This document shows, piece after piece, positions 1-5,928 of a stretch of DNA of 5,928 nucleotides. Each line of letters opens with the position of its first letter. Positions within the stretch are counted from its first letter, which is position 1. Made by a program: the position numbers and the translations under genes. The DNA lies in the NCBI GenBank assembly GCA_019090185.1, contig JAHRWJ010000125.1:1-5928 (forward strand), in the 5' to 3' direction. The notes beneath the pieces are model-generated. The model ran no database searches. It worked only from the letters and a program-made list of their open reading frames with translations, and was not told the DNA's origin. This DNA is from Immundisolibacteraceae bacterium. GTDB taxonomy: Bacteria > Pseudomonadota > Gammaproteobacteria > Immundisolibacterales > Immundisolibacteraceae.

Positions 1-2
1 AA

Positions 3-149
3 GATTTCATTCTCGATGCCCACTGGACTATGTCTTGTGGAAATGATGCGATTGATGGTCATGTCGCGGTGGTGCCAGAGCCAACGACTTTGCCCCTGTT
101 AGGGCTTGGTTTTTTAGGCTTTGCTCTGCGCAAACGCTCAAAAGCCTAG
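3..149 (+). CDS. PEP-CTERM sorting domain protein, C-terminal 48 residues (5' end outside window)
   Basis: The frame is open from the left edge to TAG at 147-149. It ends in a complete PEP-CTERM sorting signal: the VPEP motif at 72-83, a short hydrophobic stretch rich in Leu, Gly and Phe, and a basic tail with RKR. Just before it lies HWTMSCGND, a cysteine-containing stretch that I recall directly preceding the PEP motif in other PEP-CTERM proteins. In this family the tail is recognised and cut by an exosortase in the inner membrane, and the mature protein is exported to the surface or extracellular matrix. The substrate or role of this protein cannot be inferred, because only the sorting tail and the stretch before it are visible. 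No exosortase gene is in the window, so one is expected elsewhere in the genome. The gene is cut by the window edge, not broken. It is followed by its own terminator. Assignment of the sorting signal is very secure; everything upstream is unknown. Confidence 0.93.
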   Translation, partial: DFILDAHWTMSCGNDAIDGHVAVVPEPTTLPLLGLGFLGFALRKRSKA

Positions 150-237
150 CTTGATTAAAGGCAGACCGGCTTGAGTATGCAGAACGGTTAAACCCTACTG
201 AGTAGAAAGTTTTCCTGATGTTTGCCAGGGCCAAGAT

Positions 238-277
238 AACCCCACCCGCTGTTGATCAGCTGGTGGGGTTTTTTTTT
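238..277 (+). terminator. Rho-independent terminator after the PEP-CTERM gene
   Basis: A perfect 9-bp stem pairs AACCCCACC (238-246) with GGTGGGGTT (262-270). After one mismatch it continues with a 4-bp inner stem, GCTG (248-251) with CAGC (257-260), closing a 5-base loop. The stem runs straight into nine T residues at 269-277. It lies 89 bases after the PEP-CTERM stop and 75 bases before the next gene, so it should isolate the large downstream gene from readthrough. There is no matching A tract on the left side, so it should act on plus-strand transcripts only. Confidence 0.93.
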
Positions 278-308
278 GCCACCAGCTTACCCGTCAAATA
301 GGAGACAC

Positions 309-337
309 TTATCACGCTAGCTGATGACGCATTTAAT
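309..337 (+). promoter_or_regulatory. Weak sigma-70-like promoter candidate for the large gene
   Basis: TTATCA (309-314, 4 of 6 to the -35 consensus) is followed after 17 bases by TTTAAT (332-337, 5 of 6 to the -10 consensus). This is the best-spaced pair I can find in the 74 bases between the terminator and the start codon. A problem is that transcription would begin near 344, inside the ribosome binding site, giving an almost leaderless message. The gene must have its own promoter because of the upstream terminator, but this exact site is only a guess. Confidence 0.2.
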
Positions 338-343
338 CAATTC

Positions 344-351
344 GGGAGAGG
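344..351 (+). promoter_or_regulatory. Ribosome binding site of the large gene; leaves two possible GTG starts
   Basis: The purine run GGGAGAGG is a good Shine-Dalgarno sequence. GTG at 352 follows it directly, with only 3 bases after the GGGAG core. GTG at 358 lies 6 bases after GAGG (348-351), which is nearer the usual spacing. The in-frame upstream stop is TAA at 334-336, so the start must lie between 337 and the signal sequence. ATG at 433 has no ribosome binding site in front of it. The start is therefore GTG 352 or GTG 358, a difference of two residues. Confidence 0.6.
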
Positions 352-3300
352 GTGACGGTGGGCCGCTATTTAGATCGATGCTACAAACAGCAAAGTTATC
401 AGCAGGTTAATCGGGGTTTCCTCCGGTCTTTTATGACTGGCGGAACAACACCGCTGCATGGGCTGATGCTGCTTGTCTTGGTCTCAGTTCTGGTAGCAAG
501 CGCTTCTGTCAATGCCTTAGAAACGCCTGATGAGCTGCGCCAGTGGGAGCCCTGGGTGCTCGATAGCCATAAAAATCAGAACTGTCCCTATCTGTTTAGT
601 GATTATGCCCAGCGAGTCTGTAGCTGGCCGAGCAAAACTAAATTACAGGTTGATGATCAGGGGTTTAGCTTTGAACAAATCGCCTATGTTTATGCCGCTG
701 GCTGGGTAACCTTACCGGGCAACCATCAGTTCTGGCCAATATTTCACGGGACTGAAAATAGTCCGATGTTGAGTGCTAAGAATGGTCTACCAGCGGCCTA
801 TCTACAGCCAGGGTCGCATCGTTTAACTGGACGAGTTAACTGGCAAACCAGGCCGGATTTTTTGCCGTTGCCGGCGAATACCGGACTCATTGAACTTTGG
901 GTTGATGGCCAGCAGATCCAATATCCCCGGTTTGATCTGGTGCGCGGGAACAAGAGTAACGCTAACAGCGGGCGTTTATGGCTGGCAAAAAAGCGATCTG
1001 AAAATATTGAAAAGCCTGATGGTGACCGGGTCACGGTCAGGGTGTTTCGTAAAATCAGCGATGGCATCCCGATAAAAATTACCACCCGGGTAGAGCTAGA
1101 TGTGGCTGGTCAAAACCGCGAACAGCTGTTTAATCAATTGTTGCTAGACGGTTTTACTCCGCTGGCCATTCAAAGCCAATTACCGGCCATGATCGATGCT
1201 AAAGGTCGTTTGCGCGTCCAACTGCGGCCGGGCAACTGGGTTGTTGAGGTGACCAGCCAACACATCGATACCTTAACTGAGATCAAAATGGCCGACATCC
1301 AGGGTTTGTGGCCTGACCAGGAGGTTTGGGTGATTGAGCCAAACCTGGCGCAGCGCAAATTACAGATAGCAGGCGTTTCGACTATAGACCCGCAGCAGAC
1401 CCGTTTGCCAGAGTCCTGGCGCTCTTTCAATGCCTACCGTATAAAACCTGCTGACACGGTTCGGTTGATTGAAAAAAGCCGCGGGGACCCCCAGCCGGCA
1501 AGAAACCAGCTCTCTTTATCAAGACAGATGTGGCTCGATTTTGATGGCAGCCATTACACCCTGGAAGATGCCATTGGCGGCACCATGAATCGCGACTGGC
1601 GGTTGGAGATAGATCGGGCTTATCAACTCGGTCGGCTCAACGCTAACGGCAGCCCCCAGCTGATTACCAGCGGCGGTCAAAGCAAGTTGGCCGGCGTTGA
1701 AATTCGCCAACGCAATATTAATATTGCTGCGGTAAGTCGATTATCAGCAGATATTTCAGAGCCTTCGGTAGGGTGGTTAACTGATTTTGATAAGGTCGAT
1801 ATCACCTTGCACCTGCCACCGGGTTGGCGGCTATTTTCTGTATCAGGAACCGATCAGGCCACCTCTACTTGGATAGGAAGTTGGGACCTCTGGGATATCT
1901 TTCTGCTATTGATTATCTCGTTAGCCGCTTTACGGCTACGCGGCGCAGTCGTCGGTTTACTGGCATTAATCACACTAGTGTTGACCCATGCAGAGTCAGG
2001 TAGTCCGCTGTTCAGTTGGCTCAATTTGCTGGCTGTCATCGCGCTGCTGCCCTTGTTGCCGGCGGGACGGGCGTACAAGTTTTTTGATCGTTATCGATGG
2101 CTATCTGTTTTAGCCTTGGTGGTGATGATCTTGCCGTTCAGCGTTGATCAGATCCGTCAGGCAATCTATCCCCAGCTGGAGCGTCCCTGGCAACAGCTGC
2201 ATCAGCTTGATAGAAATCCAGCCAGGGCAGCTACACCTGCAGTCATGAGCTCCGTACGCCTCGATAGCCTTGAGATGGATGATGTCACTTTTGATGCGGC
2301 CGATGGCCTGGTCTCAACGGCTAGCCCAACAACTAAGCGGCGTGGTCGATCGTTGGCCCTGCGAGATCCAGACATTGCCACCCAAACGGGTCCTGGGATA
2401 CCGGAGTGGCGTTGGAATCAGGCCCGGCTCACCTGGAGTGGGCCGGTCACCGCTGATCAACGCCTGAACATCCTGGTCTCCCCACCCTGGCTAAATTCAA
2501 TACTGGCTTTTGTGCGGGTGATTTTGCTGATGTTGTTGTTAGTCGCCTTACTCGGTGTCGGTTATCGACCCCAGAAGGGGTTCACCCTGCCCAGGTTTGG
2601 TAATAGAGCAGGGGTAGCCGGGTTCGCGCTGATAATCGGTTGTAGTTTAATCATCCTGCCTGCCAACCAGGCACGGGCGGATTGGCCCTCAGCAGAACTG
2701 CTCAGTGAGCTTGAACAGCGATTATTGACAGCGCCAGAGTGCCTGCCCAGCTGCATAACGATCAGCCGTGGAAAACTCGTTACCGACCCTCAGAACATGC
2801 AACTTGAACTTTGGGTTGATAGTCATGACTCGGTGCTTATGCCATTACCAATGGCTGCTAAAAAAGCTTGGTGGATAGGGGGTATTAAGGTTAATGGTCA
2901 GCCAGCTGCCGCAATACAACGACATAACAATCAGCTAAGAGTGGCGTTAGCCGCTGGCCGTCATCACATTATGTTATCCGGCCCGCTAGCCGATCGGCAG
3001 GAGCTACAACTTGACTTCCCTTTACCACCTCACAATCTGGAGTTGAAGCTTCAGGGTTGGAAGGCAGCGGGACTGGTTGATGGTCAACTGCGCAGTCGTT
3101 CACTTGGACTGCAGCGCAAGCAAAAAAACCTTGCAAAGCAACACAATGGTGATTCTGCTGCTGATAAAAAAACCATGGCACCCACCTACATACCGACCCT
3201 GGTCAGAGTAGAACGCAAATTACAGCTGGGACTTGACTGGTATGTAGAGACCACCGTCAGACGGATTGCGCCACTCCAGGGGGCAATCAACATCAACATC

Positions 3301-4632
3301 CCGCTGATTAAGGGCGAGTCCCTGACCTCTGCCGGGTTTCAGGTCGACAACGGCCTGATCGAGGTCACCCTCGGCCCTCGACAATCGTCTCAAACCTGGC
3401 GCTCTAGCCTAGAAAAAACCGACACCCTCTTACTGCGAGCGGGTGAAGATGGTCACTGGGTTGAATCATGGAGTGTGAGTTCCAGCCAGATCTGGAGTGT
3501 CGAGTCGCTGCCTGTCGATGGCACGCCTGCGCTGCCACCGATTAAGCAACAACTCAGGTCATCTGCAAATCAATGGCAGCCCCAGTGGCGTCCCTGGCCC
3601 GGGGAACAGCTATTGCTTCGGTTTGTACGTCCTGCTGGCATCGATGGTCAGACCTTTACGATCGATGGGGTCAACCTTAAACACGTACCAGGTAAGCGCC
3701 AGTCCAGAACCCAAATGAGCCTTAACCTGCGCGCCAGCACCGGCGTTGAACATCCGATTGATCTGCCCGCCGGTGCTCGGCTAGAAATGGTTAAGCTTGA
3801 TGGCAAACAACTACCTGTTAACGAGCAGCAGAATCGGCTGCTGCTGGCGGTTAATCCGGGAACGCATCAAGTCGAAATACTCTGGAGCGAGCAACACCAG
3901 CGGCAATGGCAAGTTGAAACACCGTTGGTGAAACTGGGGGCTGTCAGCAGCAATATCGATTTGACACTGGAGCTACCCCGGGATCGTTGGCTGCTATTTC
4001 TTGGCGGACCAAAAATTGGACCGGCGCTGCTCTATTGGGGCGTTTTACTGGTCATTCTGCTGGTCGGCTTCGTGCTGGGCCGGTTTAGCGATCGACAAGG
4101 CCGCTCAGGTGGCCAGCCCCCACTAAAGTCTCGGCACTGGATGTTGCTGGGGCTGGGGATGAGTACTGGAACTTTCCCGGCGATTCTACTGATCGTTGGC
4201 TGGTTTTTTCTGCTCGGTTGGCGCAGCCAGTTAACACCGCAACGACTGAGCTTAAACCGCTTCAACCTGATTCAGGTCGGACTTGGATTATTGAGCATTG
4301 CCAGCATTGCCGCACTATTGGCCACGATTCCGTTTGGGTTACTGGCCCAACCCGATATGGGTGTTGTTGGTAACGGTTCAAGCCGTTATTTGCTGCACTG
4401 GTATCAGGACATGAGCAGCAGTGATTTACCCCGCGCCTGGGTTATATCACTACCGATGTGGGTCTATCGGCTGGCGATGTTGGCCTGGTCGCTCTGGCTT
4501 GCCAATGCGCTGATTGGATGGGCGAAATGGGGCTGGCAGGCCTATAGCTATCAGGGGCTTTGGCGACGCCATAATAAAATAACCGCAGATGGACAAACCA
4601 CTGTCGAGGGTAATGGTTCTGACGGTCAATAA
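352..4632 (+). CDS. Giant uncharacterised multi-pass membrane protein with duplicated periplasmic beta-rich domain
   Basis: I do not recognise a characterised family. The 1426-residue product begins with a signal sequence or anchor (hydrophobic about 37-50, likely cut after SVNA at residue 55) behind an unusually long N-region. Residues 57-512 look like a beta-rich periplasmic domain with alternating polar and hydrophobic strands, many Trp, and Cys78/Cys90. A membrane block follows, with helices near 515-529, 532-547, 553-570 and 583-598. A charged linker (599-713) contains QTGPGIPEWRW (678-688) and WSGPV. Two more helices (about 714-737 and 753-771) precede a second beta-rich domain (773-1220) with Cys797/Cys801. 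The C-terminus holds helices near 1224-1244, 1263-1290 (long enough for a tight hairpin), 1304-1331 and 1363-1390, and ends in a basic, Trp-rich tail. The two ectodomains share motifs and their order, indicating internal duplication. No catalytic signature is visible. An envelope-assembly or surface-organelle role would be speculation. The gene appears monocistronic, bounded by terminators. The reading frame is intact, so existence of the gene is not in doubt. Confidence 0.95.
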   Translation: MTVGRYLDRCYKQQSYQQVNRGFLRSFMTGGTTPLHGLMLLVLVSVLVASASVNALETPDELRQWEPWVLDSHKNQNCPYLFSDYAQRVCSWPSKTKLQVDDQGFSFEQIAYVYAAGWVTLPGNHQFWPIFHGTENSPMLSAKNGLPAAYLQPGSHRLTGRVNWQTRPDFLPLPANTGLIELWVDGQQIQYPRFDLVRGNKSNANSGRLWLAKKRSENIEKPDGDRVTVRVFRKISDGIPIKITTRVELDVAGQNREQLFNQLLLDGFTPLAIQSQLPAMIDAKGRLRVQLRPGNWVVEVTSQHIDTLTEIKMADIQGLWPDQEVWVIEPNLAQRKLQIAGVSTIDPQQTRLPESWRSFNAYRIKPADTVRLIEKSRGDPQPARNQLSLSRQMWLDFDGSHYTLEDAIGGTMNRDWRLEIDRAYQLGRLNANGSPQLITSGGQSKLAGVEIRQRNINIAAVSRLSADISEPSVGWLTDFDKVDITLHLPPGWRLFSVSGTDQATSTWIGSWDLWDIFLLLIISLAALRLRGAVVGLLALITLVLTHAESGSPLFSWLNLLAVIALLPLLPAGRAYKFFDRYRWLSVLALVVMILPFSVDQIRQAIYPQLERPWQQLHQLDRNPARAATPAVMSSVRLDSLEMDDVTFDAADGLVSTASPTTKRRGRSLALRDPDIATQTGPGIPEWRWNQARLTWSGPVTADQRLNILVSPPWLNSILAFVRVILLMLLLVALLGVGYRPQKGFTLPRFGNRAGVAGFALIIGCSLIILPANQARADWPSAELLSELEQRLLTAPECLPSCITISRGKLVTDPQNMQLELWVDSHDSVLMPLPMAAKKAWWIGGIKVNGQPAAAIQRHNNQLRVALAAGRHHIMLSGPLADRQELQLDFPLPPHNLELKLQGWKAAGLVDGQLRSRSLGLQRKQKNLAKQHNGDSAADKKTMAPTYIPTLVRVERKLQLGLDWYVETTVRRIAPLQGAININIPLIKGESLTSAGFQVDNGLIEVTLGPRQSSQTWRSSLEKTDTLLLRAGEDGHWVESWSVSSSQIWSVESLPVDGTPALPPIKQQLRSSANQWQPQWRPWPGEQLLLRFVRPAGIDGQTFTIDGVNLKHVPGKRQSRTQMSLNLRASTGVEHPIDLPAGARLEMVKLDGKQLPVNEQQNRLLLAVNPGTHQVEILWSEQHQRQWQVETPLVKLGAVSSNIDLTLELPRDRWLLFLGGPKIGPALLYWGVLLVILLVGFVLGRFSDRQGRSGGQPPLKSRHWMLLGLGMSTGTFPAILLIVGWFFLLGWRSQLTPQRLSLNRFNLIQVGLGLLSIASIAALLATIPFGLLAQPDMGVVGNGSSRYLLHWYQDMSSSDLPRAWVISLPMWVYRLAMLAWSLWLANALIGWAKWGWQAYSYQGLWRRHNKITADGQTTVEGNGSDGQ

Positions 4633-4636
4633 TAAT

Positions 4637-4667
4637 AAGCCCCGGAGACCATTGGTCCCCGGGGCTT
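4637..4667. terminator. Strong hairpin terminator between convergent genes, probably bidirectional
   Basis: AAGCCCCGG (4637-4645) pairs perfectly with CCGGGGCTT (4659-4667). After one mismatch the inner GACC/GGTC pairs close a 3-base ATT loop. The hairpin starts 4 bases after the stop codon of the large gene. On the plus strand no T run follows (AATTGGGC). On the minus strand the hairpin is followed by TTATTATTATTG, the complement of the triple TAA stop. The better T tract therefore serves transcripts coming from the ygiM-like gene, whose stop is 100 bases away. Function in both directions is inferred from position and symmetry. Confidence 0.75.
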
Positions 4668-4767
4668 AATTGGGCTATTTGCAGGCTGGTGTTGCAATCG
4701 CATCGATAGCGCCAGGATGACTCAACACTGCTGGTAACAGCGCTTGATTGGCACCTATCAAGCAGCC
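4668..4767. other. Convergent intergenic spacer with a small inverted repeat
   Basis: No gene is evident in this 100-base spacer. GCTTGAT (4742-4748) and ATCAAGC (4757-4763) form a perfect 7-bp stem with an 8-base loop, starting 4 bases downstream of the ygiM-like stop codon on the minus strand. No T run follows in that direction, so it may be an mRNA 3'-end stabilising hairpin more than a terminator, or simply chance. No repeat-family, attachment-site or integron-type signature was recognised. Confidence 0.35.
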
Positions 4768-5424
4768 CTAAAACTCGTTCCAGGCTTTACGTTGAATGCG
4801 TAGTTTTGGCAGTAACAGCCCAAACAGAATACCAATCACGATCACGCCACTGCCGTACAGAAACCAACGTAACCGATGGTCATCCGCGAGCAGATCGACC
4901 TGATCAGACAAATCCTGCTTAGCCGATTGAATTGACTTAAGCTGCAGCAGAAGTAAACGGTTTTTTTCATTGATGGCGACCGTATCAGCAGTGTCCGATT
5001 TCAGCTGGTTCAGTTCACTGGTGAGTTGCTCCCTCTGCTGGGCTAATTCAGCCAACCGCAGCGCCTGAGATTCTGTCAAAGGCTGAAGTTCGCTAAGCGT
5101 CTCCTGTGCTTCAGCCAGCTGCTGGTTGGCAGTCACCAGCTGGCTACGGGCAATCGGTTCTGCAAGCAAAAACCGACTTAGCACCCAGCCTCTGGTGCCA
5201 TTAGCCATTCGTATCTGCGTATAACCACTACTGGCATCAACCTGCAATATCTCTACGCTGGTACCGCTAGAGATGGTAGTAATCACCCCATGCTCGGTAC
5301 TCTGTCCTCGACGCACCGTAATCCTCAGTTCATCAGAGACATAACCGGTTTTAGCCACTGATCCTGCCGCCATCACAATTAGCAATGACCCAGCAATGAG
5401 CTTACTTAAAAATTGCAAGCGCAT
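4768..5424 (-). CDS. ygiM: YgiM-like TIGR04211 family SH3 domain membrane protein
   Basis: The 218-residue product has the full family layout. A signal peptide covers residues 1-24 (ending GSVA). A bacterial SH3 (SH3b) domain spans about 27-88, opening with YVSDEL and with GW at 79-80. A long Gln/Leu/Glu-rich coiled coil covers about 90-182. One C-terminal helix follows (187-206, starting WFLYGSGV), then a basic cytoplasmic tail. E. coli YgiM has the same order and near-identical landmarks (YVSDEL, WFMYGGGV) at similar length. SH3b domains commonly bind peptidoglycan or envelope proteins; the precise function of YgiM is not settled. The protein should sit in the inner membrane with the SH3 and coiled coil in the periplasm. 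Its 5' end overlaps the upstream ligase gene by 23 bases, implying co-transcription. Start: ATG 5424-5422 has GGAG immediately abutting it, with no spacer. TTG 5418-5416 lies 6 bases after the same GGAG and would remove only two residues. Family assignment is confident; the symbol rests on homology only. Confidence 0.93.
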   Translation of the reverse strand: MRLQFLSKLIAGSLLIVMAAGSVAKTGYVSDELRITVRRGQSTEHGVITTISSGTSVEILQVDASSGYTQIRMANGTRGWVLSRFLLAEPIARSQLVTANQQLAEAQETLSELQPLTESQALRLAELAQQREQLTSELNQLKSDTADTVAINEKNRLLLLQLKSIQSAKQDLSDQVDLLADDHRLRWFLYGSGVIVIGILFGLLLPKLRIQRKAWNEF

Positions 5425-5928
5425 CTCCCACTAGTGCCGGCTGACCCTGGTTAGAAACAAACACCGGGTTTAAGTCAAGTTCCTTAAGGCTATCCCGGTG
5501 GTCATAAACCCACTGAGAAACATTGACCAATAGTTCAAAAAAAGAATTATCAAGCGGCGGTTGTCCCCGGTAGCCCTCGAACAGCGGCAAAATCTGCAAG
5601 GTCTCGACGAGTCCACGAGCAACGTCAATATCAAACGGGCAAAGCGCGTGGGTAACCTGCTTCTGTAGTTCGGCGGTGATGCCACCAAGCCCTAGCGTCA
5701 GCACGGGGCCAACCGTGTCGTCGACCACCGCGCCGACCAGCATTTCCAGTTTGCTATCAGCAACCATCTGTTGGGCAATGATTTGATAATCGCCAAGACT
5801 CAAATTAGTGGCAATCTGTTCGAGCTGCTCGCAACCAGTTGCTGCATCCGCGCTTTCAACGGCTAACAAAACTGCCTGTTGATCACTTTTATGCAGCAGT
5901 TGTGGGCTTTCAAGTTTAATCGCCAGGC
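5402..5928 (-). CDS. Acetate/acyl-CoA ligase (ADP-forming) family, C-terminal ATP-grasp domain (5' end outside window)
   Basis: The frame is open from the right edge to TAA at 5404-5402, giving 174 visible residues. It starts with LAIKLESPQLLHKSD, matching the ATP-grasp motif of ADP-forming acyl-CoA synthetases (typically K..SP.I.HKSD.GGV) and including the ATP-binding Lys. Next come E-LVGAVVDD and VGPVLTLGLGGI-AEL, then LFEGYRGQPP, and finally LDLNPVFV near the end. All are conserved landmarks of this domain (ATP-grasp_5). The family interconverts acyl-CoA, ADP and phosphate with the free acid, ATP and CoA; this domain carries out the nucleotide phosphorylation half. The protein stops right after the domain, so there is no C-terminal GNAT acetyltransferase as in E. 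coli Pka/PatZ. The CoA-binding and ligase domains, if fused, lie upstream outside the window. The usual Gly-Gly after HKSD reads QQA here, so activity or specificity may differ. TTG 5869 is not a credible start because the homologous motif continues upstream. The gene overlaps the ygiM-like gene by 23 bases. Confidence 0.92.
   Translation of the reverse strand, partial: LAIKLESPQLLHKSDQQAVLLAVESADAATGCEQLEQIATNLSLGDYQIIAQQMVADSKLEMLVGAVVDDTVGPVLTLGLGGITAELQKQVTHALCPFDIDVARGLVETLQILPLFEGYRGQPPLDNSFFELLVNVSQWVYDHRDSLKELDLNPVFVSNQGQPALVGDALAIFK

Noticed and set aside
195..205. CTACTGAGTAG short palindrome between the PEP-CTERM stop and its terminator
   Set aside because: Only 5 bp per arm with a one-base centre; it cannot form a hairpin and matches no operator that I recognise.
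28..234. 68-codon minus-strand open frame
   Set aside because: It lies mostly antisense to the well-supported PEP-CTERM coding end, has no recognisable domain and no evident ribosome binding site.
798..1430. Several open frames of 60-95 codons antisense to or out of frame with the large gene, with similar ones at 1519-4265
   Set aside because: They overlap a single continuous 1426-codon frame with signal peptide, membrane helices and repeated motifs. Their translations look like shadow frames.
4742..4763. 7-bp inverted repeat considered as an intrinsic terminator of the ygiM-like gene
   Set aside because: No T run follows on the minus strand, and the stronger hairpin at 4637-4667 with a T-rich tail is a better candidate.
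4675..4767. An in-frame 30-codon open extension beyond the TAG stop of the ygiM-like gene (minus strand), possibly stop-codon readthrough
   Set aside because: An open run of 30 codons is expected fairly often by chance. The protein already ends at the normal point for the family, a short basic tail after the membrane helix. No readthrough signal is evident.
5470..5688. 72-codon minus-strand frame inside the acyl-CoA ligase gene
   Set aside because: The overlapping frame carries conserved ATP-grasp motifs throughout this interval, so this is a shadow.
5402..5869. Treating the ligase fragment as a complete 155-residue gene starting at TTG 5869
   Set aside because: The frame stays open to the window edge and the upstream residues contain the family motif ending HKSD, so the true start is outside the window.

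Overview
The window reads as chromosomal DNA from a Gammaproteobacterium with an exosortase/PEP-CTERM system. Three things point there: the end of a PEP-CTERM protein at the left edge, a YgiM-type SH3 membrane protein with the C-terminal layout seen in gammaproteobacteria, and a bacterial ADP-forming acyl-CoA synthetase. Base composition looks close to 50% GC by eye and fairly even. I see no insertion sequence, phage gene, CRISPR array, tRNA or rRNA.

Layout. Bases 3-149 (+) are the last 48 codons of a PEP-CTERM protein, followed after about 90 bases by a textbook intrinsic terminator (238-277). A short spacer with a clear ribosome binding site leads into one very large gene (352-4632, +, 1426 codons). 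It fills 72% of the window and encodes a multi-pass membrane protein that I cannot assign to a characterised family. It ends in three tandem TAA codons that run into a strong GC-rich hairpin (4637-4667). From there to 4767 lies a convergent intergenic stretch of about 100 bases. Two minus-strand genes then run in from the right edge: the C-terminal ATP-grasp part of an acetate/acyl-CoA ligase (ADP-forming) at 5402-5928, and an overlapping ygiM-like gene at 4768-5424.

How the genes relate. The PEP-CTERM gene and the large gene share a strand but are separated by a strong terminator, so they are probably independent transcripts. The ligase and the ygiM-like gene overlap by 23 bases and are surely co-transcribed, although no functional link between them is evident.

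The most interesting item is the 1426-residue protein. It appears to be an ancient internal duplication: a beta-rich periplasmic ectodomain of about 450 residues followed by membrane helices, present twice and diverged to low identity. The copies are joined by a four-helix membrane block and a charged, probably flexible linker. Its function is unknown.
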